From: an uncultured Clostridia bacterium
GTDB lineage: Bacteria > Bacillota > Clostridia > HGM11327
NCBI GenBank assembly: GCA_905210525.1
Contig: CAJLXE010000126.1
Span: forward strand, 1 to 5,464
Direction of reading: 5' to 3'
DNA length: 5,464 nt
Position numbers and translations under genes: made by a program. Numbering within the stretch: the stretch's first letter is position 1; each line of letters begins with the position of its first letter. Below the pieces are notes generated by a model. It was not told the origin of the DNA. It saw nothing but the letters and a program-made list of their open reading frames with translations, and made no database searches. Positions 1-5,160 of this stretch are shown here, in pieces.

Positions 1-18
1 AACACTATAATATAAGTC

Positions 19-42
19 AAAATTTCGGTAATAACCGAGAAA
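19..42 (-). terminator. Weak intrinsic terminator candidate after vapE-like gene
   Basis: On the minus strand TTCTCGGT, loop TATT, ACCGAAA form a stem with one mismatch, followed directly by TTTTG. The core CGGT/ACCG is solid but short, and the T run is only four. It would end the leftward operon about 50 bases after the helicase stop. It may instead be a chance hairpin. Confidence 0.35.
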
Positions 43-56
43 ATAAGTATCAAACG

Positions 57-87
57 ATTGTCAATCAGCTTTTTGATAATTGACAAT
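57..87. repeat. Paired ATTG-N-CAAT palindromes / 9-bp stem hairpin
   Basis: ATTGTCAAT (57-65) and ATTGACAAT (79-87) are each a near-perfect odd palindrome and also form a 9-bp inverted repeat with a 13-base spacer. Their centres are 22 bases apart, about two helical turns, as in protein-binding operator pairs. They lie just past the vapE-like stop. The structure could equally act as an RNA hairpin; no T run follows on the minus strand. One further copy of ATTGACAAT occurs inside the helical-protein gene at 2661-2669. Confidence 0.5.
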
Positions 88-93
88 GTAAAG

Positions 94-1494
94 CTAAAAC
101 GGATTATCTTCGTCATCCGGAACTGCGATCAAACCCGGCTTTCTGAGCCATGAAACTTGACGCCCATATCCGCTAAACCGTGCTACCGGACCTCTCTCCC
201 ACCCCTCTATGCTCTGCATTATAAGCACAAGGTCATTGCTGTCCTTACGCGTCATTTTTGTCAAATCACAGTTCAGCGCGCGAACCCATAGCTCGGCAAT
301 ACACACCTTTTTCTTATCTTCGAGGTAGGCAGAAATCATACCTTCTCTGTAATCCTCCTCCATATACTGCCTTTGTCTGTCCATTATAACGTCGATAAGC
401 TCGCTGTTCGCGTCAAGCTTCATATACGGCGTATCCTTTTTTGCCAAGGCTTCCGCCCAGCATTGCCGGATATCCTCCTGAATCTTGCACTTATTGGCAT
501 ATATAAATTGCCCCGAACATTCCACCTGAATCGGATACATACGGCGGGTACCCGTTTTATCCGTTAAAAACTGCAATTTATTGGTTGAGCCTATAAAAAT
601 ACATTGCCGCGGAAAATTATCAGCGCGCCGTGCATATGATGGTCTGAATCTGTCACATTTACACGTAAGGAACTGCTTAACAGCCTCGCACTCTTTTAGT
701 TTTGTTACAGCTAACAGCTCACCTATCCATATACCCAGCAGATTTTCTTTAGCTTCTTTGCCCTCTATAGTTGTTACTTCGCTGTATAATTCATCCGTTA
801 TCGCAAGCCATCGTATAAATGTGGACTTCCCACACCCTTGCTTTCCGACAAGCACAACCGTATCGTCAAATTTACATCCGGGCTCATAAGCTCTATGTAT
901 TCCGCCTGCAAAAATAAGTCTGCTCAATTCGCGCGTATACGGTGTATCTTCACACTTAAGCCATTTTATCAGCAATGTGTCTATCCGGTTCTTTCCGTCC
1001 CATTTTACAGCTTCTATTATGCTCCTGATCGGGTTATATGCGCGCTCCGTCATGAGGATATTCATTGCATCAAAATATTTCTTTTCGCCTCTCAGGTTAT
1101 AATTCGTTTCCAGATAGCTTTTAGCCGCACTGTCGTCAAAATCCGTCCATACACGCATTTTACCCGGCTGCTTGTCGTCCGTTGTCTCCGGCATTTTTGT
1201 AAACTCGTTATATCTTAGATTCGCAAAATAAATATCGCTCCGCATCGTCTGCACAAAGTCATTTATATTCGTTATGCGTTTACCCGACTTTTCCGGCTTT
1301 GACCCATATTCATTTTCAAGTCCCTTAATATAGGCATCGAATGCCGTTTTACAGTGAAGCTGCCCCGCGCGCATAGACAAAAAAGCTACATATTGAAGCT
1401 GCATAGCTTTGTCACAGTCAAATATATCTATTATCCTGTCCGTGTCAAAAAGCTCCGTTTTTGTAAAATTCTGCACATCGTTCAGTTCAAACAT
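94..1494 (-). CDS. VapE/VirE-family phage replication helicase (P-loop ATPase)
   Basis: A 466-aa protein of the virulence-associated E family, whose phage members are superfamily-3-like helicases acting with a primase at the phage origin. The domain begins around residue 115 (WTDFDDSAAKSYLE) and continues through AYNPIRSII and VKWDG (152-167). Walker A is GKQGCGKS (217-224). The Walker B strand is GIWIGELL (254-261). The block DRFRPSYARR (281-290), sensor-like CIFIGSTN (298-305) and arginine motif TGTRRMYP (314-321) follow the family order. The start is ATG at 1494, with AAAGG six bases upstream inside the end of the primase gene; that gene's TGA is only three bases away, so the two are co-translated. 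Oddity: family members as I remember them read W-I-x-E-x-x-E-L at Walker B, while this has W-I-G-E-L, apparently three residues short. The frame is otherwise intact. Family assignment is firm; activity is uncertain. Confidence 0.93.
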   Translation of the reverse strand: MFELNDVQNFTKTELFDTDRIIDIFDCDKAMQLQYVAFLSMRAGQLHCKTAFDAYIKGLENEYGSKPEKSGKRITNINDFVQTMRSDIYFANLRYNEFTKMPETTDDKQPGKMRVWTDFDDSAAKSYLETNYNLRGEKKYFDAMNILMTERAYNPIRSIIEAVKWDGKNRIDTLLIKWLKCEDTPYTRELSRLIFAGGIHRAYEPGCKFDDTVVLVGKQGCGKSTFIRWLAITDELYSEVTTIEGKEAKENLLGIWIGELLAVTKLKECEAVKQFLTCKCDRFRPSYARRADNFPRQCIFIGSTNKLQFLTDKTGTRRMYPIQVECSGQFIYANKCKIQEDIRQCWAEALAKKDTPYMKLDANSELIDVIMDRQRQYMEEDYREGMISAYLEDKKKVCIAELWVRALNCDLTKMTRKDSNDLVLIMQSIEGWERGPVARFSGYGRQVSWLRKPGLIAVPDDEDNPF

Positions 1495-1497
1495 ATT

Positions 1498-2055
1498 TCA
1501 CCTTTCTTCCAACAGAAAGAGATTCAGATACATACCTGCAACGTCAAGCCTATATTCCGCATAAGGCAGCATATTCAGTGCCGACGCATATGCCCTGCTG
1601 TCGTTTTCAGTTATAAAATCTCCATTTTCACGAACTGCCGTATATGTTGCGCACCAAAAATCAAAGGCTCTGTTGTAATCATCTTCCAGTTTTTTCCGTC
1701 GGTCTGCTTTTTCTTTTGTTTTGCGGTCAATCTCTTTGAACCGTTTATCAGCTTCATAACGGTCTCTCGCTGTACCGGATTCTATCGGCAAACCTAAATT
1801 GAAATCCGCATTTATCCGCATAACAGCCTCATATGTATTCAGCCCAAACGCTCGCGTCACAAAGCTTATTATGTCTCCGCTTGCGCCGCACCCAAAGCAT
1901 TTCCAGAAAAGATTATTTTTTACACTCAAGGATGCTGTCTTTTCATGGTGGAACGGACAAATCGCAAACCCTGCTCTGTCAAATCGTATTCCGTAAAACT
2001 CCAAAGCCTCGCGTACACCGACCGTTTCTTTTATTTGTATTATATATTTGTTCAT
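1498..2055 (-). CDS. CHC2 zinc-finger primase-like protein
   Basis: A 185-aa protein carrying the zinc ribbon of DnaG-type primases. C33-P-F-H36 and C53-F-G-C56 form the CxxH...CxxC site, and the typical GASGDIISFV follows at 57-66. This domain contacts template DNA during primer synthesis. No TOPRIM catalytic domain is present; residues 95-125 are a highly charged helix and the C-terminus is unassigned. It is therefore a zinc-finger-only partner, probably of the VapE protein encoded three bases downstream. I chose ATG at 2055 because AAAGG (2065-2069) lies nine bases upstream and the conserved similarity starts there (residues YIIQIKETVGVREALEFYG). The same frame stays open back to an ATG at 2214, but those 53 codons overlap the broken ATPase gene and look like chance. 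Whether it ever included a catalytic domain cannot be told from this window. Confidence 0.9.
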   Translation of the reverse strand: MNKYIIQIKETVGVREALEFYGIRFDRAGFAICPFHHEKTASLSVKNNLFWKCFGCGASGDIISFVTRAFGLNTYEAVMRINADFNLGLPIESGTARDRYEADKRFKEIDRKTKEKADRRKKLEDDYNRAFDFWCATYTAVRENGDFITENDSRAYASALNMLPYAEYRLDVAGMYLNLFLLEER

Positions 2056-2083
2056 GATGCACTGCCTTTGCTTTATAACATAC

Positions 2084-2602
2084 TCATCCAAAACAGCCTT
2101 GCAAATAGAATATATTGTCAGTCCCATATTCTCTTTGGGTACAAATTTCACGTTCAGACAGTATCGCAAATACGTTTGATTTGTATTTATCGGCATGAAA
2201 TAAAAATATAACATTGAATTTCTTGCTCAACTCTGCACTTAATCTTAGAAATTCAGCTTTTATGAAACCATACCCCTGCTGTGAAAATCCGCCCGACTTT
2301 TTGCTTGCGCTCGGTTCTGTCTGCATTGCCCAATCTTTCATGTATTCTATCATTGCACACATTGTGCCGATTACGACTGTTTTATATATGCCATAAAAAC
2401 TTTTTATGTCATTCAAAAATTCTTCATATGCTGCAATCTTTTCTGTGTGCAGGATTCACTCTCACAATACCCTCGTCCGCATCCGCAAGCAACTACATCA
2501 GGTGCAGACAGCGCAAGCCTTGCCTACGCCCGGCATTCCCAATATATTCATTATAATAATGTTATTTTCACTGAAATTCATTTGTTCGGGTTTTACTGCC
2601 AT
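2084..2602 (-). pseudogene. Frameshifted Sak4/AAA_24-type phage recombination ATPase
   Basis: Remnant of the RecA-like P-loop ATPase (Sak4/AAA_24 type) that accompanies single-strand annealing or SSB genes in phages. It starts at ATG 2602 with AAGGAG nine bases upstream, overlapping the previous stop. Frame 1 gives MAVKPEQMNF and Walker A GMPGVGK, then breaks near 2519. The next frame gives LALSAPDVVAC and breaks near 2487. The third gives ADADEGIVRVNPAHRKDC and breaks near 2435. Reading then returns to the first frame: YEEFLNDIKSF, KTVVIGTMCAM, SGGFSQQGYGFIKAEF, FNVIFLFHADK, and a terminal YLQGCFG before TGA. Each step is +1, three in all. The Walker A Thr is lost, the Walker B strand reads VVIG where VVID is expected, and roughly 25-30 residues seem missing after HADK. 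No functional ATPase can be made. The piece from Met at 2416 is open for 110 codons but lacks Walker A. Confidence 0.85.
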
Positions 2603-2615
2603 TTTTCATCGCTCC

Positions 2616-2873
2616 TTATATCAATTTTTTATAAATTTCCGTCAATTCGTCCAAGGATTTATTGACAATTCCGTAAAATTCTCTTTGCTGCTTTTCTAAA
2701 TTTGCAGTCGCAATCCCTGCGTTTTTTACTTCTTCTGTCTTTTCGGAACGATACCAATTCCGCATCTCTTCAAGATATCCCTGCGTCTGATTTAATCCGT
2801 TCCTGATATCGTCACACATTATTTCCGTATCTGCTATGAATTTTATCAGCGTTTCCGCAAAACTATTCGACAT
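2616..2873 (-). CDS. Small helical phage protein of unknown function
   Basis: An 85-aa acidic and basic, mostly helical protein with coiled-coil-like spacing (residues 8-45 and 55-85). I recognise no motif and cannot name a family. The start is ATG at 2873, decided by AAGGAG at 2880-2885 six bases upstream. An in-frame TTG at 2891 would precede this ribosome site and is unlikely. The stop TAA runs directly into TAAGGAG, the ribosome site of the ATPase pseudogene, so the two were translated together. Position just before a Sak4-type ATPase suggests a recombination or host-nuclease-related accessory role, but this is only context. The frame shows no damage, unlike both neighbours. Confidence 0.72.
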   Translation of the reverse strand: MSNSFAETLIKFIADTEIMCDDIRNGLNQTQGYLEEMRNWYRSEKTEEVKNAGIATANLEKQQREFYGIVNKSLDELTEIYKKLI

Positions 2874-2879
2874 ATTACG

Positions 2880-2885
2880 CTCCTT
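2880..2885 (-). promoter_or_regulatory. Ribosome binding site deciding the 2873 start
   Basis: AAGGAG on the minus strand, six bases before ATG 2873. It lies inside the alternative TTG-started reading (2891), which argues for the ATG start. Confidence 0.7.
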
Positions 2886-2887
2886 AT

Positions 2888-3091
2888 TCAATATGAAGCA
2901 TCTTCATAATCGACATCATAATCATCCGCTTCCATCTCTTCAAAACTGTATGACAGCAACATTGTTTTCAGATTTTAGATATACATCTTCCGTGCAATTT
3001 CTGTAGCTTAGCCAATGTCATAGGCAGTTACCGTGAAAGCATTGTAGTCGGTCGCTTTTAATGTTACTGCATAATTCTTGATTTTTCCCAT
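2888..3091 (-). pseudogene. Small phage gene with two in-frame TAA stops
   Basis: From ATG 3091 one frame reads as a coherent 67-codon gene ending in TGA at 2888-2890, but codon 28 (3008-3010) and codon 39 (2975-2977) are TAA. The three pieces are MGKIKNYAVTLKATDYNAFT plus VTAYDIG, then ATEIARKMYI, then a C-terminal piece beginning NLKTMLLSYSFEEM and ending with the acidic tail DYDVDYEDASY. The segment around ATEIARKMY looks like the helix of small phage proteins that process repetitive 'EATEIARxMY' sequences, but I cannot name a family. It sits four bases after the stop of the Cys-rich gene and 14 bases before the next start, exactly where an operon gene belongs. No frameshift is needed, only two point changes, so it was probably inactivated by nonsense mutations. 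Only weak ribosome-site sequence (AGGA) precedes it. Confidence 0.72.
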
Positions 3092-3095
3092 TCCG

Positions 3096-3401
3096 TTACC
3101 ATCCTATTTCGTCCGTAAATTTCGGGCAGGATATCACCTGTATTCTGACATCTCCTTTTTTTGTTATCACTGCAGCATATTCCGCGCCTTTCGGTAACTT
3201 TGCTTTTTCCTGCAACCATTCGCATGGTTTTGGGTGATCGGTTGCATTCGGATCAATATGCAACCGGCATCCCGTCCTGTCACATAACATGCACAATGTA
3301 GGTCTTTCACGTACGTATTCATTTTTACTCTTGTTAATTAATTCAAGTAAATAATTGTGCATATGCAACGATATTTTTTTCATTTTGATATGCTCCTGCA
3401 T
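3096..3401 (-). CDS. Cys-rich small phage protein, possible zinc binder
   Basis: A 101-aa protein of unknown function. Five cysteines lie at C37, C40, C45, C60 and C92, in the arrangement CMLCDRTGC, then KPCEWLQE, then SCPKF, with H48 and H56 between; this could hold one metal ion. The N-terminal 30 residues are basic and helical, and residues 75-91 look like a beta hairpin. Start ATG 3401 has AAGGGAG (3408-3414) six bases upstream, inside the end of the preceding gene, whose TAA is three bases away. An alternative ATG at 3383 also has a GGAG nine bases upstream. It resembles small Cys-cluster proteins often found in Firmicute phage early regions; no function is known to me. Confidence 0.75.
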   Translation of the reverse strand: MQEHIKMKKISLHMHNYLLELINKSKNEYVRERPTLCMLCDRTGCRLHIDPNATDHPKPCEWLQEKAKLPKGAEYAAVITKKGDVRIQVISCPKFTDEIGW

Positions 3402-3404
3402 AAT

Positions 3405-3566
3405 TTACTCCCTTTTTTGGTAAAACGGACACGGTTTGTCGCCAAAATCCGAACATATCAGGCACCGGCAGTTACCGTTGTCGTTTGCTCTGCATTCCTT
3501 TCGCAAGCACGTTGTGCCCTTTTCTGCGAACATCATTTTTTTCATTCTGAAATCTTCGTCAGTCAT
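3405..3566 (-). CDS. 53-aa Cys-rich phage protein, possible zinc binder
   Basis: A very small protein with six cysteines in its second half: C20, C25, C33, C35, C38 and C46, in TTCLRKEC, NCRCLIC and KPCPFYQ. The ending C-P-F-Y followed by basic residues recurs in small phage zinc-cluster proteins. I chose ATG 3566, four bases after the upstream TGA and ten bases after an AAGGA. The open frame extends seven codons further to a TTG at 3587 that would overlap the membrane-protein gene and precede this ribosome site. No function is known to me. It neighbours another Cys-cluster gene, so the pair may act together or be relatives; the sequences are not obviously homologous outside the cysteines. 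Confidence 0.72.
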   Translation of the reverse strand: MTDEDFRMKKMMFAEKGTTCLRKECRANDNGNCRCLICSDFGDKPCPFYQKRE

Positions 3567-3570
3567 ATTA

Positions 3571-3774
3571 TCAATTTCCTTTCGCAATTTTTACAGTAAA
3601 AAGCGCTATTGTAAGCCCCATTTCTATTAATAATGTCACGGCTGTTACTAACCCCCATGCCTCAAAAATGGATTCACGCGAGATTCCCGCAAGCACATCA
3701 GCGGCTGTCATACCAAGCATAGTGCCGATGTAGCAAATACACACTATTTTAATGATTGTTTTGATTATTTTCAT
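3571..3774 (-). CDS. Small two-helix membrane protein
   Basis: A 67-aa hydrophobic protein with two predicted membrane spans, about residues 5-25 and 41-61, joined by a short charged loop (SRESIFEAW). The N-terminus is basic (MKIIKTIIK) and the C-terminus ends in KIAKGN, giving positive charge at both ends and suggesting both termini face the cytoplasm. Its ATG overlaps the upstream TGA as ATGA (3771-3774), a translational-coupling arrangement, and no strong ribosome site is seen. I recognise no family. Holin is unlikely this deep in an early operon; small membrane proteins in early regions sometimes act in superinfection exclusion, but nothing here shows that. Confidence 0.7.
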   Translation of the reverse strand: MKIIKTIIKIVCICYIGTMLGMTAADVLAGISRESIFEAWGLVTAVTLLIEMGLTIALFTVKIAKGN

Positions 3775-4019
3775 TCTTGTACATCCATTTCTTTTACAAG
3801 GTCGTCAATATCATGATTAAATACAAACTTGTTTGAATACTCACAATCACATTGCAATTTTATTCTTAATCGTTCTGCAAACTCTTTTATTGTTTCCGTC
3901 CGTACCCTCTGAATCTCTGTTTTCTGACTATTGATAACACCCAAAACATCAACCGAAAAGCCGTCAGGGTATTCCTCGGCTAATCGTTCCAACATCTCAA
4001 TTATATCTTTTTCATCCAC
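3771..4019 (-). CDS. Small phage protein with 'IKEFAERL' helix
   Basis: An 82-residue charged helical protein. The stretch TETIKEFAERL (41-51) and the ending DIDDLVKEM (70-78) match a common Firmicute phage hypothetical protein that ends in the same way. The middle is short compared with members I remember, which carry a longer coiled coil. The function of the family is unknown. The frame opens at GTG 4019, 12 bases from AAGGGG (4032-4037), which is long. An ATG at 4024-4026 has ideal five-base spacing from that site but is one base out of frame and would end after four codons. A one-base change in the AAAA run between them would join ATG-AAA to this frame, so the start may be damaged. The end overlaps the next gene as ATGA. 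Confidence 0.68.
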   Translation of the reverse strand: MDEKDIIEMLERLAEEYPDGFSVDVLGVINSQKTEIQRVRTETIKEFAERLRIKLQCDCEYSNKFVFNHDIDDLVKEMDVQE

Positions 4020-4031
4020 TTTTCATTTACA

Positions 4032-4037
4032 CCCCTT
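4032..4037 (-). promoter_or_regulatory. Ribosome site serving the 4019 gene
   Basis: AAGGGG on the minus strand. It is five bases before an out-of-frame ATG (4024-4026) and 12 bases before the GTG used by the open frame, which is why a start-proximal frameshift is suspected. Confidence 0.5.
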
Positions 4038-4088
4038 GCATTTTTGGGTTTATGGTATAATAGTATTGGTTAGATTTTCTATTTTTGG

Positions 4089-4580
4089 TCATTCTTCCGT
4101 ACTTTTCGGCAGTAAATGCTCTTCTTTCGTTTCAAGGAGCTGTTGCGCCTTTTCACGAATCAGACAACCGTCACTATCCCAAATTGTAACGCCTATCGCT
4201 TCCTGCAATTTGTACGGACTTATGTATACGGACCCGCGCTTACTCCCTCGTCCATACATATACCCAATGGGAAGTGAACCGCTCCGAATGCCTGCCACTA
4301 CACACGGTGTTGTTATGCCGAGGAGTTTCGCAGCAACCTTTGTCGGGACTCTTACAGGCATTTTCTCCGGTATTTCCGTTTCTTCGCAGACATCTGCCAT
4401 CAATTCCTCGGGCGTCATGCCGAGCGCCTCAGCTATAAGCTTTATTTTGTCTCTTCTCGGCTCGATTTTCCCCGATAGGTACTCGCTCATACTTGATTTT
4501 GCTATGCCGGTAATACGGCACAATTCATATGGCGGCATTTCATTTCGTGCCATTGCTTTTTTCAGATTTTTTGCAAACAT
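4089..4580 (-). CDS. XRE-family regulator with second HTH-like domain
   Basis: A 163-aa DNA-binding protein. Residues 4-60 form a Cro/C1-type HTH: NLKKAMARNEM, then YELCRITGIAKSSMSEYLSG, then IKLIAEALGMTPEELM. Residues 76-130 look like a second, excisionase- or MerR-like HTH: VPTKVAAKLLGITTPCVVAG, then IRSGSLPIGYM and YISPYKLQEAIG. This two-part form is known in Firmicute prophages and probably regulates early transcription. ATG 4580 is chosen because AAGGAG (4589-4594) is eight bases upstream; an in-frame ATG at 4604 lies before that site and would add MAEKGEKT. It follows the broken PAPS-reductase-like gene by 52 bases. No dimerisation or peptidase domain of a lambda-type repressor is present. 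Codon pattern and frame look healthy. Confidence 0.88.
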   Translation of the reverse strand: MFAKNLKKAMARNEMPPYELCRITGIAKSSMSEYLSGKIEPRRDKIKLIAEALGMTPEELMADVCEETEIPEKMPVRVPTKVAAKLLGITTPCVVAGIRSGSLPIGYMYGRGSKRGSVYISPYKLQEAIGVTIWDSDGCLIREKAQQLLETKEEHLLPKSTEE

Positions 4581-4588
4581 TGTCTTCT

Positions 4589-4594
4589 CTCCTT
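4589..4594 (-). promoter_or_regulatory. Ribosome binding site deciding the 4580 start
   Basis: AAGGAG eight bases upstream of ATG 4580. It lies inside the reading that would begin at ATG 4604, so the shorter protein is preferred. Confidence 0.75.
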
Positions 4595-4632
4595 TTTCTG
4601 CCATTTTTTGATTTGTATTAATTTACATTCAA

Positions 4633-4811
4633 TTAAGATCCTATCATTATGTCACTATCACTTTCGCCGGAATAAGAGTATATAATGTTATAATGTTCCC
4701 TCAGATATTTCGCAACAATGCTCCGAATTGCTGTGAATTTTGCCGGTGCATCAAAATCTGCATACTCCGGACGATCTGTGTATACTTTGCTTTTATTTTA
4801 TTATTGTTCAT
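4633..4811 (-). pseudogene. Truncated, frameshifted PAPS-reductase-like PP-loop gene
   Basis: ATG 4811 with GGAG six bases upstream opens MNNNKIKAKYT, then this frame is lost (it ends after about 35 codons). One base earlier in phase, from about 4776, the sequence reads DRPEYADFDAPAKFTAIRS, IVAKYLREHYNIIYSYSGES and DSDIMIGS, then stops at TAA 4633-4635. This is the start of the phage phosphoadenosine-phosphosulfate-reductase-like family, whose ATP-pyrophosphatase loop reads S-G-G-x-D-S-D. Here the loop reads SGESDSD, so the second Gly is Glu, and the protein ends right after it. The intact family is several hundred residues long, so most of the gene is deleted. The one-base jump lies near 4778-4795, next to A-rich runs. 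Function in intact phages is not well settled: sulfur or nucleotide chemistry, possibly related to DNA modification. This copy cannot be active. Confidence 0.8.
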
Positions 4812-5160
4812 GAGATTCTCCATTCAATTTATTAAAAGTCCGCTTATAAAAAAACTGTTGTCCATTTCCGCCGTAACATTGCCAAAATGGTTCGACAAAA
4901 CAAAGCTTGTAACAATATTAGCAATAGTTTTTCTTTGTGACTTCTATATTGATGAACATAATGGAATACGCTGTGTTCAAATTGTCATAAATGCGATTTT
5001 ATTGAATTTCTAATTTTCAACTGCGAGAGAATCTGCAAATTTCCCCGCTATCTTGGTCCATCCCCTTAAAGCACATAGCGCTGTTAAGCTTTTTTAGTTT
5101 AAAAGCATTGTTGTATTAGCTTTACAAGTCAAACGCAGTAGTAATTAATAACCTGTAGAG
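4812..5160 (-). other. Gene-poor stretch with short coding-like fragments
   Basis: No intact gene is supported here. On the minus strand three short pieces look like worn coding sequence. One runs about 5016-5094 and reads GWTKIAGKFADSLAVEN before TAG. A second reads SIMFINIEVTKK near 4930-4970. One base out of phase it passes into a third (4824-4943), which reads TIANIVTSFVLSNHFGNVT and AEMDNSFFISGLLIN before TGA, 12 bases before the PP-loop pseudogene start. I recognise none of them. There is also a bulged hairpin at 5068-5092 (AAAGC-ACA, loop, TGT-TAA-GCTTT) followed by T residues in the plus direction, and a weak hairpin at 5147-5165 spanning the Cro-like gene's stop. The stretch most likely holds one or two genes lost by deletion and frameshift. 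Confidence 0.45.

Noticed and set aside
57..87. Short CRISPR-like or direct-repeat array
   Set aside because: Only two 9-base copies with one spacer; the copies are inverted palindromes, not an array.
2056..2214. 53-codon N-terminal extension of the primase from ATG 2214
   Set aside because: It overlaps the ATPase pseudogene, shows no domain similarity, and a good ribosome site plus the conserved start lie at 2055.
2888..3091. Alternative genetic code in which TAA is read as an amino acid
   Set aside because: Several intact genes here (ends at 5161, 3405, 3096 and 2616) use TAA as their natural stop, with the next gene starting immediately after in some cases.
4036..4061. Plus-strand extended -10 (TGG-TATAAT, 4053-4061) as an antisense promoter
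   Set aside because: The -10 matches well, but the nearest -35-like TTGCAT is only 14 bases away and no plus-strand gene follows; kept only as a note.
3931..4611. Plus-strand 226-aa open frame
   Set aside because: It is the antisense of the clearly identifiable XRE regulator; composition is Ser/Phe-rich as expected of a shadow, and there is no ribosome site.
4693..5013. Plus-strand 106-aa hydrophobic, Cys-rich open frame
   Set aside because: It runs codon-aligned antisense over the PAPS-reductase-like remnant, has no ribosome site, and its first 35 residues are the mirror of a recognisable minus-strand protein.
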